Notes: generated by a model not told the origin, from the sequence alone. A stretch of 64,000 nucleotides of DNA from an uncultured Bacteroidales bacterium (GCA_903887775.1 CAISRB010000015.1:80472-144471), one strand, 5' to 3'. Positions 16,324-25,968 are shown, counted from the stretch's first letter. Numbers and translations are program-made.

Positions 16324-17771
16324 CGGACGGTTGTCCCCGGCTTTACCGTTTGTAATATCCATGAAGCAATCAGCTCAAGAACCCCGGGCTGAATCGTTTC
16401 TTCTATATTCCCGTATTCTGACGGAGAGCCGGTTTTGGCAGTCTGAAAGAGATGATTGACCCCGTGGATTTCCTCGATTGTGTATTTGGAATTCCCTCCG
16501 AAAATAAGTGCTTTTTCGATGGCCGGCAGGTTGATCTTTGAATCTACCTGGAGGTCGAGGTCGCCGTTGATCGCGAGCACTGAGCAATGCACTTTCTTTA
16601 AATATAACTGCGGATCAAGTGTGAGGAAAGTCCGGAACCATGGAGAGATCACCGTTTTAATGGTTTGTTCCATTGATGCTACCGACATGGTGTCGGCACT
16701 GCCTTTTTTCCAGGATGCATCATTTTCTTTTTGCAGAAGTTTGCGGATGGCGGCGGAAGCTTTATCATTATCGGGGTTCTTCTTCACTATATCATAAATC
16801 TTCTGGTTAATTGTCTGTGCCTGCTGAATGGATTTTTCATCTGCACTGTCGGCTTTCTGAATTTCAGCAGCCTGGGTGAGCAAGATCTTCTCACCTGTAA
16901 CGCCGGTTCCGGCCATAAGAACAATAAAATCCACATCCTTCCTCCCGGAAGAAACGACCGGGGCTATAAGACCTCCCTCGCTATGGCCGATCAGGCCAAG
17001 TTTGTTCGTGTCAATTTCGGGGCGGGTCTTCAGGAAGCCCAGTGCGGCTTCTGCATCAGCAGCAAAATCAAAGGTTGTTGAGGTTGAAAATTTACCCCCC
17101 GACTTCCCAACACCCCTGTCGTCGTAACGTAATACTGCTATGCCCCGGCGGGTGAGGTAATCTGACAGCAACAGGAAGGGCTTGTGACCAAGTAATTCTT
17201 CGTCCCTGTTCTGAGGCCCGGATCCTGTAATAAGGACAACTGCAGGATATTTCTTCCCCTCTTTGGGCAACGTAAGAGTGCCTGCAAGCGAGATCCCTGC
17301 TTTTTCATTTCGGAAACTGATATCCTCCGATACATAAGGAAAAGGAGGTATGGGTTCCTGGGGGCGGGCCCGCTTAAAAGCTTCCTGCTTATGCTCGAGG
17401 TTGAGAGGGATGTCGAGCCCGCTTTGTTTCCACCTGCCCTCCAGAACAGAATAGTCCGACGTAAATTTACCCTGGTAAAGGCCAGAGATCAGTTTTGACC
17501 TGACTATCATTGAATCAGCAGTGACCTTCACGCTGCTTGTGGAAATGCCTTTGGCACCCTGGTCAGGACTGTCGAAGGTCACAATAAGGCTGTCAGACCC
17601 GTTCGTTTTGATATTCATAACCATCGTCAGTGAGATCCCCTGGATCTTCAGCATCCCTACCCATGAACCAACGAGACTGCTGTTCAAAGGTTTGTTCTGG
17701 GCCTGGGAATAATTGATCAGAAACAGCAGTAAACCTGCATACAGAAATAAACTAAGAAAAGTTTTTTTCAT
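16320..17771 (-). CDS. Exported alpha/beta hydrolase
   Basis: 483 residues with a signal peptide (to about 25, INYSQA). An N-terminal lipocalin-like strand-rich region (about 30-130) precedes an alpha/beta hydrolase domain with VLITGSGPQNRDEELLG, oxyanion region YDDRGVGKSGG, nucleophile motif GHSEGG and catalytic His in GVNHLF. Similar to acyl-peptidase/thioesterase-like esterases of Bacteroidetes. Starts 3 nt after the DUF4249 stop. Substrate unknown. Confidence 0.85.
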   Translation of the reverse strand: MKKTFLSLFLYAGLLLFLINYSQAQNKPLNSSLVGSWVGMLKIQGISLTMVMNIKTNGSDSLIVTFDSPDQGAKGISTSSVKVTADSMIVRSKLISGLYQGKFTSDYSVLEGRWKQSGLDIPLNLEHKQEAFKRARPQEPIPPFPYVSEDISFRNEKAGISLAGTLTLPKEGKKYPAVVLITGSGPQNRDEELLGHKPFLLLSDYLTRRGIAVLRYDDRGVGKSGGKFSTSTTFDFAADAEAALGFLKTRPEIDTNKLGLIGHSEGGLIAPVVSSGRKDVDFIVLMAGTGVTGEKILLTQAAEIQKADSADEKSIQQAQTINQKIYDIVKKNPDNDKASAAIRKLLQKENDASWKKGSADTMSVASMEQTIKTVISPWFRTFLTLDPQLYLKKVHCSVLAINGDLDLQVDSKINLPAIEKALIFGGNSKYTIEEIHGVNHLFQTAKTGSPSEYGNIEETIQPGVLELIASWILQTVKPGTTVR

Positions 17772-17774
17772 GTG

Positions 17775-18623
17775 TTATTGTTTTGGAATGATGTGCCTGG
17801 CGAATGAGTCGGAATAAGCCGAAAAGAAGCCAACGGCCCCGTTGCTGATATTGCCTTCGACATTGGCCGGGGGGCCTGAGAAGAAAGGGATCTGGATGCC
17901 GGCCTGCTGCACCTGCTGGATGAAATCATAGTATTCCTTCGTGATTCCGCTCATCTGCACGATCACCGTGTCTCCCGGGTGCAGGGTTTCCCAAGGGTTA
18001 CCGTTATTGATGTAAAAGGCCGTAAGTCCCCTGATATAACTACCGTTGAAATACTTGTCGTCGGAAGTGCTCCATTTTTGAATGGAGTCGGACATCAGTT
18101 TACCGTTACGGTAATATTTAAGAAGATAAAAATTCACTTCATCACCGGGTTCCTGGGCGAAGATCTTGATCTGCCAGTGGCCGTTCTTTCCGAGATTCGG
18201 ATTGAATTCGGTTTGTATCGAATCCAGCCTTGCCACTTTCATGATCTTGCATGAAGATGTATATTCAGCAACGTTGCCGATTACTTCAGGGAGTTTAATA
18301 TCCAGGCTGTAGGTTTTTCCTATCGTTCCCCTGAAATTACTGTCAAGGCTGTATACTCCCGGTTTATTTGGCAGCTCTTCCCTAAGAGTATCAAGGAATG
18401 AGCCGTCGGTAAGAGTGACAATGGCATGGCTCACCATGGGAGGGGGCTGGTTATAGAAATAACTTGCCGACTTACTCAGTGTGACCGATCTCTGCATGCT
18501 GTCGGTCGCAAGCCCCCCGTCAACCACAAGGCGTATATATGAATTATCCAGGTTCACATTGATCCTCTCGGTACATCCGGCGGCAAGCAAGAGGATGAGA
18601 AGGCTGAGAAGGAGCTTATTCAT
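17775..18623 (-). CDS. DUF4249 lipoprotein
   Basis: 282 residues. Lipobox LLLAAGC gives a lipoprotein with lipidated Cys at about 17, followed by a beta-sandwich-type sequence (VVDGGLATDSMQRSVTLSKS, ITLTDG-like). This matches DUF4249, a Bacteroidetes family regularly paired with TonB-dependent receptors. Its start overlaps the receptor stop by 8 nt. Probably a surface or periplasmic partner of the receptor. Confidence 0.8.
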   Translation of the reverse strand: MNKLLLSLLILLLAAGCTERINVNLDNSYIRLVVDGGLATDSMQRSVTLSKSASYFYNQPPPMVSHAIVTLTDGSFLDTLREELPNKPGVYSLDSNFRGTIGKTYSLDIKLPEVIGNVAEYTSSCKIMKVARLDSIQTEFNPNLGKNGHWQIKIFAQEPGDEVNFYLLKYYRNGKLMSDSIQKWSTSDDKYFNGSYIRGLTAFYINNGNPWETLHPGDTVIVQMSGITKEYYDFIQQVQQAGIQIPFFSGPPANVEGNISNGAVGFFSAYSDSFARHIIPKQ

Positions 18624-20967
18624 GGTTGATGTGGAAATTAAAGGTTACAGAAGGAATGATCCCGAAAAGATAGATCTTTTCAGCATAGGTCGTATTGGGG
18701 TCTACATTGTCCTGTACAAAATTAATGGACCATGTATTATGCCGGTCATAGGCATTGTAAACCGAGAAATTCAGGTCCCAGGTAAATTTGCGGTGAGGTT
18801 TTTCCTTTGATGCAAATGTCACTGACAGGTCGAGGCGGTGGTAATCAGGATAACGGTATGCATTCCGGTCGGAATAGATGGGGATTATCTTGCCTGCGAT
18901 CGTGGCCCTGCCTGTCGGGAAAGTCACAGGCGCCCCGGTAGCGTATACCCAGTTGGCTGATACGCTCCAGCGCTTCGCTAACTGGAAATTCAGAACCACA
19001 CTGATGTTGTTGGGCTTGTCGTATGGAGCAGGGTAGGGGTTTGCCTGTATTTCGGGGATCTGCCTGAAAGACCTCGAATAAGTGTAGCTTACCCAGCCGC
19101 TGACGATCTTTTCATTAAGCCGTACAAGAAATTCAATACCGTAGGAATACCCTTTTCCTGTTCTTACCTGGCCCTCCAGCGTATCAACCAGCAGCAGCTG
19201 TGCAAAATTCTTGAAGTCTATCACATTCTGCATCCACTTGTAATATACTTCGACTGAAGTCTCAATCGTATTTCTCCGGAAATTCCGGAAATAGCCTAAT
19301 GCAACCTGGTCCCCGATCTGGGGTTTGATGTTGGGACTGGCCGGGAACCATATATCGAGAGGCGTGCCTGCCGATGAGTTCTGGGCGAGTTGCAGATACT
19401 GGTAAGTACGGGCATAGCTTGTTTTTACAGAGGATTTCTCATTGAACTGATACATCAGCCCTATCCTTGGCTCGATGCCCCCGTATGTGTTATAAATTAC
19501 CCCGGTCTTATAAACACTCGAATCTATAGCCACATGGGTGGGAGTATAGTGGTATACTGTTCCGGGACCAATATTCTGGAAAAGAGAGAGCCTGAGGCCG
19601 TAAGTTGCAACGAGGTGGGTGCCGAATTTTTGCTCGTTCGTGGCATATACGCCCGATTCAATGGAATAATTCTTTGGGACCTGGATTGTCGTGAAGACCG
19701 TTTCGCTGCCCGTTCCGCTGGCTTTCCCGGGATTTATCATATGGTAAGTCACCGCGCCTCCGATATGAAGGGTGTTGTTTGTATTCAGGTACCATGAGAA
19801 GTCGCCTTTTATTCCAAGGTCACGGAGATCGGCGTTCCAGTCAAAACTGTTGGTTGCCCCGCTGGGAGTGCCAAGGAGATAACGGTAATCGCTGTATACC
19901 GCCGTGAAATTAAAGAACAGTTTCTTCGAGAATACATGATTCCATCTGAATGTCCCGGTGCCGTTACCCCAGCTCATCCTGGAAAACTGGTTGCTGAACA
20001 CATCCCTTCCAAAGTAACCGGATAAAAATACCTGATTATTATCGTTGATAACATAATTTATTTTGGCGTTGATGTCATAGAAATACAGGCGGTTGTTCTG
20101 AAGAGCCTTATTGGATGAAAGAGGAAGAAAAAGATCGGCGTAAGTGCGTCTTCCGGAAACAATAAATGAACATCTTTCCTTTTTAATCGGGCCTTCAACT
20201 GTAAGTCTGCTGGCAATGATCCCGATACCACCGTTAACCTCGAATCCTTTTGAATCGCCTTCGTCCATCCTTACATCAAGAACGGAAGCGAGCCTGCCTC
20301 CGTAATTTGCCGGTATGTCTCCTTTATATAATTTGACATCCTTCACGGCATCGTTGTTGAATACCGAGAAAAATCCCATGAGATGGGATGCATTGTATAC
20401 CGTTGCTTCATCCAGCAAAATCAGGTTCTGGTCGGGCGCCCCTCCCCTTACGCTGTACCCGCTCGAGCCTTCACTCACGCTTTGAACTCCCGGGAGCAGC
20501 TGAATAGCCTTGATCACGTCGACTTCCCCCATAAGTGCAGGGATCTTCTGGATGGTATGGATATCCATTTTGAAAACACTCATTTCCGGTTTGACTACAT
20601 TCTGGTCGGTCCGGTCACTTTTAACCACCACCTCCTGCAACTCTTTCTGCTCGGTCGAAAGTTCGATCTTAAGGCTGAAGTCTTTATCAAGTTTTATTTC
20701 CCGGCTGTAAGATGTATAGCCGATAAATGAAAAGACCAGGTTGTATGTCCCCTGAGGCAAAGTGAGCGAAAACCTTCCGTACTGGTCGGTAGTGGTCCCG
20801 GTCTTCATTTCCTTGATGTATACAGTAGCCCCTACGAGTGACTCCCCGTCGTTTTTATCGCTGACTTTTCCAATGACAGTATATTTTTTAGCGTTCTCAG
20901 GCAGGGAGTAAACGTGAAAAGCAGTCAGCAAACAAAAGAGAGTAAAACAGGTTTTTAAAAACTTCAT
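18616..20967 (-). CDS. TonB-dependent receptor with carboxypeptidase-like N-domain
   Basis: 783 residues. Signal peptide, then a carboxypeptidase regulatory-like domain (about 28-115: VIGKVSDKNDGESLVGATVY), a plug (about 125-240, VIKAIQLLPGVQSVSEGSSG) and a 22-strand outer membrane barrel. Imports a large ligand or metal complex using TonB energy; the ligand is unknown. Paired with DUF4249 (8-nt overlap), a common arrangement. It starts 14 nt after the threonylcarbamoyl-AMP synthase gene. Confidence 0.92.
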   Translation of the reverse strand: MKFLKTCFTLFCLLTAFHVYSLPENAKKYTVIGKVSDKNDGESLVGATVYIKEMKTGTTTDQYGRFSLTLPQGTYNLVFSFIGYTSYSREIKLDKDFSLKIELSTEQKELQEVVVKSDRTDQNVVKPEMSVFKMDIHTIQKIPALMGEVDVIKAIQLLPGVQSVSEGSSGYSVRGGAPDQNLILLDEATVYNASHLMGFFSVFNNDAVKDVKLYKGDIPANYGGRLASVLDVRMDEGDSKGFEVNGGIGIIASRLTVEGPIKKERCSFIVSGRRTYADLFLPLSSNKALQNNRLYFYDINAKINYVINDNNQVFLSGYFGRDVFSNQFSRMSWGNGTGTFRWNHVFSKKLFFNFTAVYSDYRYLLGTPSGATNSFDWNADLRDLGIKGDFSWYLNTNNTLHIGGAVTYHMINPGKASGTGSETVFTTIQVPKNYSIESGVYATNEQKFGTHLVATYGLRLSLFQNIGPGTVYHYTPTHVAIDSSVYKTGVIYNTYGGIEPRIGLMYQFNEKSSVKTSYARTYQYLQLAQNSSAGTPLDIWFPASPNIKPQIGDQVALGYFRNFRRNTIETSVEVYYKWMQNVIDFKNFAQLLLVDTLEGQVRTGKGYSYGIEFLVRLNEKIVSGWVSYTYSRSFRQIPEIQANPYPAPYDKPNNISVVLNFQLAKRWSVSANWVYATGAPVTFPTGRATIAGKIIPIYSDRNAYRYPDYHRLDLSVTFASKEKPHRKFTWDLNFSVYNAYDRHNTWSINFVQDNVDPNTTYAEKIYLFGIIPSVTFNFHINHE

Positions 20968-20981
20968 GGATCGCGGAAAAA

Positions 20982-21560
20982 TTATGGTCTTATAACGTCG
21001 AATTCCCCGTTTTGGTATAGTTTAATGATGCGGGAGGGCCTTACCGCGGAAATCACATTATGATATGCCATGACAGTATAATCAGCCTGTTCGTGAATAG
21101 AGGGGTCAATGTCATCGAAACTGTGAGGGTTGGCCCCGCCTGAAATGTTGGCTGAAGTTGAGACAATGGGCCGCCCGAATTCCCTGATGAGCTCCCTGCA
21201 GAACTCATGATTTACAATCCGTATTGCCACCGAGCCGTCCTCGCCGAGAACGTTAGGGGCCAGATTCCTGCCTTCAGGATAAATTATGGTAAGGGGAGAA
21301 GTGATGTTCTTTAAAAGATCCCAGGTGATCAGAGGGATGTCATGAACGTACAGAGACAGCTTATCAGCATTGTCGAGAAGGATGATCTGGGATTTACTGT
21401 CAATGCGCTTTTTGATCGAGTAGATCTTTTTTACAGCCTCCGGGTTTGTTGCATCGCAGCCAATACCCCATATGGTGTCGGTAGGGTAAACTATGATGCC
21501 ACCTGAATTCAATGCATCCAGGCAGGCCATGACTTCCTTCTTGAGCAAATCGCTGATCAC
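20982..21560 (-). CDS. tsaC: L-threonylcarbamoyladenylate synthase (Sua5/YciO/YrdC)
   Basis: 192 residues from GTG 21560. The frame is open to 21698, but that overlaps the upstream gene, and a -7 promoter element at 21583-21590 indicates transcription starting just before 21560; an ATG at 21530 is the alternative. GGIIVYPTDTIWGIGCDATN and RPIVSTSANISG are hallmarks of the YrdC fold. It makes the threonylcarbamoyl-AMP intermediate for the tRNA modification t6A at position 37. At about 190 residues it lacks the Sua5 C-terminal domain, so it is the TsaC type. Confidence 0.93.
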   Translation of the reverse strand: MISDLLKKEVMACLDALNSGGIIVYPTDTIWGIGCDATNPEAVKKIYSIKKRIDSKSQIILLDNADKLSLYVHDIPLITWDLLKNITSPLTIIYPEGRNLAPNVLGEDGSVAIRIVNHEFCRELIREFGRPIVSTSANISGGANPHSFDDIDPSIHEQADYTVMAYHNVISAVRPSRIIKLYQNGEFDVIRP

Positions 21561-21582
21561 AATGATTAATGATAAAGAAGTA

Positions 21583-21590
21583 CAAAGATA
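21583..21590 (-). promoter_or_regulatory. Bacteroidetes -7 promoter element for the tsaC gene
   Basis: TATCTTTG on the minus strand matches TAnnTTTG. No clear TTTG -33 box lies 17-23 nt upstream. A start near 21576 would give a leader of about 15 nt before the GTG at 21560 and supports the shorter protein. Confidence 0.45.
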
Positions 21591-21591
21591 C

Positions 21592-22611
21592 CTAATTTTC
21601 CTGAGTTTGGCCGGGCAGAGATGGAAATTGGCCAGGACTGATCGTGACAGCACATTCAAAATGCTGAAGCGGGCATTCCTTTCTGCCATGCAAGCCACAG
21701 GGGCGGCATTTCAGCTCTTTGCGGCTCTGAACGATCCAGTGCTTATCTGACAATGGCCCGAAACCAAAGCCGGGGACCGTGCTGCAGTATACGACCGAAA
21801 CCGGGGCATTTACCGCCGACGCAAGGTGCATGGGAGCGGAGTCGTTCGTGTAATTCATCTGTGCATCCCGCATGAGAGCTGCTGATTCAAGGAAACTCAG
21901 GCCTCCGGCAAGGATTTCTATGTTTTCCCTTCCTGATCCCATCCTGATCGCTTCGCAAAGTTTCAGATCGGCGGAGGATCCAAGAAGGTAAATTTGAATT
22001 TCAGAAGGCAGGGTTTGAATCAGTTCAGCCCATTTGTTTGCAGGGTATTGCTTCGTAAACCATAAGGATGCAGGTGCAATGGTTACATAGGAAGCGGTTT
22101 TGAAAGGCAGGACCACAGCTTCATCGGAAGGGGAGGGGTATAGTTTTGGCTTCAGTAAGCTGCCGGATTCATCGAATCTTTCCCCCGACGGCATAAGCTG
22201 CATGATGAGTGAGTTGTTTCGCTCAACTTCATGAATGCCCTGGCCTATATGATGCCGGATCCGTTTTGTAAAAAGAAATGAAAAAGGGTTCTTGCTGAAA
22301 CCAACTGTGGTAAGGGCGCCTGAGAAAGCGGTGAGCAAACCGGTGAGCGCAAAACGCTGAACATTTATGATCAGGTCGTATTTCTTTCTCCTGATCTTTG
22401 CTGCAATTCTCAGGTAGTCGCGGTACTTCCTGGTTTTATCCCACAGCATGATGTCGTTAAGAAAAGGGTGTTCCCTGAATAAACCTTCGAAGCCCTTTTT
22501 TATAAGAATATCAATTTCTGCGGATGGGTACGCGTGGTGTAAACTTTCGAGCAGGGGAGTGGCAAGGATCACATCGCCGATGGAAGCAGTCTGGATTACG
22601 AGTATCTTCAT
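21592..22611 (-). CDS. Glycosyltransferase family 9 (heptosyltransferase-like)
   Basis: 339 residues from ATG 22611, which shares one base with the dapD stop (TGATG); a GTG lies one codon earlier. MKILVIQTASIGDVILATPLLESL is the GT9 N-terminal motif, and YTNDSAPMHLASAVNAPVSVVY is the C-terminal nucleotide-sugar-binding signature. GT9 enzymes add heptose or related sugars to the lipopolysaccharide core. The C-terminal CRPCGLHGRKECPLQHFECA has a conserved cysteine cluster seen in many members. Sugar specificity is not predictable here. Confidence 0.9.
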   Translation of the reverse strand: MKILVIQTASIGDVILATPLLESLHHAYPSAEIDILIKKGFEGLFREHPFLNDIMLWDKTRKYRDYLRIAAKIRRKKYDLIINVQRFALTGLLTAFSGALTTVGFSKNPFSFLFTKRIRHHIGQGIHEVERNNSLIMQLMPSGERFDESGSLLKPKLYPSPSDEAVVLPFKTASYVTIAPASLWFTKQYPANKWAELIQTLPSEIQIYLLGSSADLKLCEAIRMGSGRENIEILAGGLSFLESAALMRDAQMNYTNDSAPMHLASAVNAPVSVVYCSTVPGFGFGPLSDKHWIVQSRKELKCRPCGLHGRKECPLQHFECAVTISPGQFPSLPGQTQEN

Positions 22612-23429
22612 CACACACTTACATTATATTCCCGTAATGCCTGATTCAGTGAAGTTTTCAGGTTCGTCGATGTCTTGCGCTGACCGATGATCAGCGCACA
22701 GCTGACCTGGTATTTGCCTGCAGGAAACTCTTTTTCAAAACTGCCCGGAATAACTACAGACCTTGGAGGAACTGTTCCCTTGTATTCAACAGGCTGACTG
22801 CCGGAGACATCGATGATGCGCGTCGAAGAAGTCAGCACGACATTGGCGCCCAGTACGGCTTCTTTACCTACCCGTACTCCTTCTACAATGATACACCTTG
22901 AACCGATAAAACAACCGTCCTCTATAATTACCGGTGCAGCCTGGATGGGTTCCAGCACACCTCCAAGCCCGACTCCTCCGCTGAGATGAACATTCTTCCC
23001 GACCTGGGCGCAGGATCCAACGGTGGCCCATGTATCGACCATGCTGCCATGGTCGATATAAGCCCCTATGTTAATATAAGACGGCATAAGGATCACGCCT
23101 TCGGCAATGAAAGAGCCAAAGCGCGCAACGGCATGCGGAACCACCCTCACACCTAAGGCTTTAAATCCTTTTTTCAGTGGAATCTTATCGTAGAATTCAA
23201 GAGGGCCCGCATTGAAGACTTCCATATCCTGTATCAGAAAATACAGGATGATGGCTTTTTTAATCCATTCGTTGATGATCCATCCCTCTGCGACGGGTTC
23301 TGCAATACGGAGCTTCCCTTTGTCGAGCAGGCTGATCACATCCCGTATTGCTTTCTGTGTTTCAGGCTTGCCCAGGAGCTCCCTGTTTTCCCAGGAAGAT
23401 TCTATTGTTGAACGATGCAGACCGGTCAT
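22611..23429 (-). CDS. dapD: 2,3,4,5-tetrahydropyridine-2,6-dicarboxylate N-succinyltransferase
   Basis: 272 residues, full length. A left-handed beta-helix of hexapeptide repeats runs about 100-230 (VGSCAQVGKNVHLSGGVGLG, VRVGKEAVLGANVVL), preceded by the DapD N-terminal domain. It succinylates tetrahydrodipicolinate in the succinylase branch of diaminopimelate and lysine synthesis. First gene of a tight minus-strand group; a TACATTTG -7 element lies at 23449-23456. The lysine catabolism genes at 49803-52631 act on the end product. Confidence 0.95.
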   Translation of the reverse strand: MTGLHRSTIESSWENRELLGKPETQKAIRDVISLLDKGKLRIAEPVAEGWIINEWIKKAIILYFLIQDMEVFNAGPLEFYDKIPLKKGFKALGVRVVPHAVARFGSFIAEGVILMPSYINIGAYIDHGSMVDTWATVGSCAQVGKNVHLSGGVGLGGVLEPIQAAPVIIEDGCFIGSRCIIVEGVRVGKEAVLGANVVLTSSTRIIDVSGSQPVEYKGTVPPRSVVIPGSFEKEFPAGKYQVSCALIIGQRKTSTNLKTSLNQALREYNVSV

Positions 23430-23550
23430 TTAATGAATTTTTGGAATTCAAATGTACGAAATTTAGGGTTTTAGGCGATGAGCCATGAGAATACAATTTT
23501 CATCAATCATCAACCCTGCCACCGCTCTACGCTATCTTTTAAAAAAATCG

Positions 23551-23558
23551 TACTTTTG
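23551..23558 (+). promoter_or_regulatory. -7 promoter element upstream of ruvX
   Basis: TACTTTTG matches TAnnTTTG, placing transcription start near 23564, about 10 nt before the ATG at 23574. No good TTTG -33 box at the right distance. It supports the short start over the longer open frame from 23478. Confidence 0.45.
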
Positions 23559-23573
23559 CAAAACGATACCGAC

Positions 23574-24011
23574 ATGGGAAGGATACTTGCAATAGATTAT
23601 GGTCAAAAGCGAAGCGGGATAGCAGTTTCTGATGAACTCAGGCTGATAGCCACAGCTTTGGGTACAGTTCCCACAATGGAGGTCCTGCGCTTTCTTAAGG
23701 ACTATGTCGTCAGTAACCCGGTCGAGTGTTTCGTGGTCGGTGAACCAAAACATATGGACAATTCCCCTTCGGAATCGGCCCGTTTTATTGAGCCTTTCGT
23801 AAAGCAACTTATCCGGGCTTTTCCAGGGATAAGGGTTGAAAGGATGGATGAACGCTTTACTTCACTGATTGCCGGCAGGACCATACTTGAATCAGGAATA
23901 AAAAAAATGGCCCGGCGCAATAAAAACCTGGTTGATACGGTGAGTGCTACAATAATCCTGCAATCTTTCATGGAATCTGAACGAATGAAAAAAGAGCATA
24001 GTAATTCATGA
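23574..24011 (+). CDS. ruvX: Putative Holliday junction resolvase / pre-16S rRNA nuclease YqgF
   Basis: 145 residues from ATG 23574 (MGRILAIDYGQKRSGIAVSD); the frame extends upstream to 23478, but the extra residues are non-homologous-looking and contain the promoter. RNase H-like fold: Asp8 in IDYG, ECFVVGEPKHMD, and RMDERFTS with catalytic acidic residues. YqgF is essential in many bacteria and matures the 5' end of 16S rRNA. Stop overlaps the deformylase start by 4 nt. Confidence 0.93.
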   Translation: MGRILAIDYGQKRSGIAVSDELRLIATALGTVPTMEVLRFLKDYVVSNPVECFVVGEPKHMDNSPSESARFIEPFVKQLIRAFPGIRVERMDERFTSLIAGRTILESGIKKMARRNKNLVDTVSATIILQSFMESERMKKEHSNS

Positions 24012-24580
24012 TACTACCTGTTTTGGCATACGGAAATCCCGTTTTAAAGAAAAAGGCCCAGAAAATCGATCCTGATTACCCTGAGCTGAAACAATTTATC
24101 AGCGATCTTTGGGAAACCATGTATCAGGCCGATGGGGTCGGACTGGCTGCTCCCCAGGTGAACTGCTCGATCCGCATATTTGCTATTGACGCATCGGCTT
24201 TCGTGAAAGATCATCCGGAAGTAGAGGGCTTTAAGAAACTCTTCATCAATGCTGAAATTTATAAGGAAGAAGGAGAAGAATGGATATTTAACGAGGGATG
24301 CCTGAGTTTTCCGGGGATGAGGGAAGATGTCTCACGTAAACCTGTGATATGGATCCGCTGGGTTGATGAGGACTTTCAGCCGCATGACGAGAAATTCGAA
24401 GGCATTCTGGGGAGGGTTATCCAGCACGAATATGATCATATTGAAGGAATATTGATGGTCGACAGGATAAACTCCCTTAAAAGAGTCCTGCTGAACCGGA
24501 GGCTTAATGATATTTCAAAAGGGGATGTTGATGTTTCTTATAAAATGCTCTTCCCCCACATTAAAAAGCGAAAGAAATAG
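24008..24580 (+). CDS. def: Peptide deformylase
   Basis: 190 residues with all three motifs: GVGLAAPQ (43-50), EGCLSFPG (about 101-108, metal-binding Cys) and QHEYDHIEG (about 143-151, two metal-binding His and catalytic Glu-type position). Removes the N-formyl group from new proteins. Overlaps ruvX by 4 nt and is followed after 8 nt by a lipoprotein gene. Slightly longer than the E. coli enzyme, with a basic C-terminal tail. Confidence 0.96.
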   Translation: MILPVLAYGNPVLKKKAQKIDPDYPELKQFISDLWETMYQADGVGLAAPQVNCSIRIFAIDASAFVKDHPEVEGFKKLFINAEIYKEEGEEWIFNEGCLSFPGMREDVSRKPVIWIRWVDEDFQPHDEKFEGILGRVIQHEYDHIEGILMVDRINSLKRVLLNRRLNDISKGDVDVSYKMLFPHIKKRKK

Positions 24581-24588
24581 CTGATTGT

Positions 24589-25155
24589 ATGAAAATAAAA
24601 ACCTTTTTATTGCCCTTTGTACTTGTTATCCTGATTTCATGCGGCCCATCAAGAAATAAAGAAGCCGCGAGGATTCACGAGATGGAAACCCGGCTTTTTT
24701 CTCCAAAGGCGAATTCGATGGACAACAAATCTGCCGACAGCCTGCTGCTATTGTATTCTGCTTTCATTAAAGATTTCCCTGCCGACTCCCTGACCCAAAA
24801 TTATATTTTCAAAGCCGGAAATCTTTATATGAACCGCGGGAACGGGAAACCGGCCATTGAAATGTTTGACCTATACAGAGCCAATTACCCTAACGACGCG
24901 AAATCGGCGATCTGCCTGTTCTTTAAAGCGTATATTTATGAGAATATCCTGCAGAATTTCGATAAAGCCCAGGAATTATACATTCAGTTTATTGAAAAAT
25001 ACCCACATCATGATTTTGCAGATGACGCCCAGATGGCATTGAACAACCTTGGCAAATCGCCCGACCAGATGGTGAAGGAGTTTGAACTGAAGAAAAAAGC
25101 CGACAGCGCAAGAGTTGCTGATTCGCTGAAAAAGACACAAAAAAAGAAAAAGTAA
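24589..25155 (+). CDS. TPR-type lipoprotein
   Basis: 188 residues. Lipobox VILISCG puts the lipidated Cys at about 19. Residues 50-150 have tetratricopeptide-like helical pairs (LLLLYSAFIKDFPADSLTQN, AQELYIQFIEKYPHHDFADD), similar to BamD/YbgF-type outer membrane assembly factors. The C-terminal 30 residues are lysine-rich. Same operon as ruvX and def. Exact role unknown. Confidence 0.8.
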   Translation: MKIKTFLLPFVLVILISCGPSRNKEAARIHEMETRLFSPKANSMDNKSADSLLLLYSAFIKDFPADSLTQNYIFKAGNLYMNRGNGKPAIEMFDLYRANYPNDAKSAICLFFKAYIYENILQNFDKAQELYIQFIEKYPHHDFADDAQMALNNLGKSPDQMVKEFELKKKADSARVADSLKKTQKKKK

Positions 25156-25158
25156 TAC

Positions 25159-25956
25159 TTATTTGCTGAAGCTGGCCACCAGGAATCCTGATAATTCTGC
25201 AGGGCTTACCCTTTCAATAAGTTTCCCTTCAACACTATAGGAAATTGTTCCCCTTTCCTCTGAAATTACAATCGCAATCGCATCTGATTTTTCGGTGAGC
25301 CCTATGGCCGCCCTGTGCCTCAGGCCGTACCAGGAGGGGATGCTGCTTCGTTTTGAAACGGGTAGAATACAGCGTGCCGCCAGTATGGTGTCACCTGAAA
25401 TTAACACGGCCCCGTCGTGAAGCGGGCTGTTCCTGAAGAAAATGGTTTCAAGCATAAGTTCAGATATCCTTGAACCGACCATCTGACCCGTCTCCACGAA
25501 GGTACCAAGCTGGCTTTCTCTGGCAATTACGATGAGCGCGCCGGTTTTGGTCTCAGCCATTTTCTGGCAGGCCATTACGACGGCATCTATATGTTCAGCA
25601 AAGGGGTCGTTGACCTTGAATTTCCAGAAGATGAATCTGCGCCTGGGGTGATGGATTATACGTGTATTCCCCATCATCAGCAGGAATTGCCGGATCTCCG
25701 GCTGGAAAACCACTATTAAAGAGATAACCCCGACACTGATGAACTGCCCGAGGATCTCACTCAGAAGCTGCATCTCGAATGCCTTGACAACCTTCCAGAT
25801 AATATAAATGGAAATGATGCCTATGAAGATCCTGATAGCGGCTGTTCCTTTCACCAGGGTGTAAACTTCGTACAGAAGTACTGCAAACAGTATGATATCG
25901 ATGAGGTCGACTATCCTGAAATTAAATAATCCGCTTATGTTTAATAAATGGAACAT
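25159..25956 (-). CDS. cdaA: Diadenylate cyclase CdaA
   Basis: 265 residues: two or three N-terminal membrane helices (about 15-85), then a DAC (DisA_N) domain with the catalytic motif LHDGAVLI and the RHR motif in GLRHRAAIGL. It makes cyclic di-AMP from two ATP at the inner membrane. In other bacteria c-di-AMP controls potassium and osmolyte balance. Follows folP by 12 nt, the same neighbourhood as in many Bacteroidetes. Confidence 0.94.
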   Translation of the reverse strand: MFHLLNISGLFNFRIVDLIDIILFAVLLYEVYTLVKGTAAIRIFIGIISIYIIWKVVKAFEMQLLSEILGQFISVGVISLIVVFQPEIRQFLLMMGNTRIIHHPRRRFIFWKFKVNDPFAEHIDAVVMACQKMAETKTGALIVIARESQLGTFVETGQMVGSRISELMLETIFFRNSPLHDGAVLISGDTILAARCILPVSKRSSIPSWYGLRHRAAIGLTEKSDAIAIVISEERGTISYSVEGKLIERVSPAELSGFLVASFSK

Positions 25957-25968
25957 TGGGTTAAGTGT

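Noticed and set aside
21561..21698. Longer N-terminus of the threonylcarbamoyl-AMP synthase
   Set aside because: Overlaps the upstream glycosyltransferase gene and a -7 promoter element; family length fits the shorter form.
23478..23573. Longer N-terminus of RuvX
   Set aside because: Family proteins begin at the MGRILAIDYG position, and the extra segment contains a promoter -7 element.
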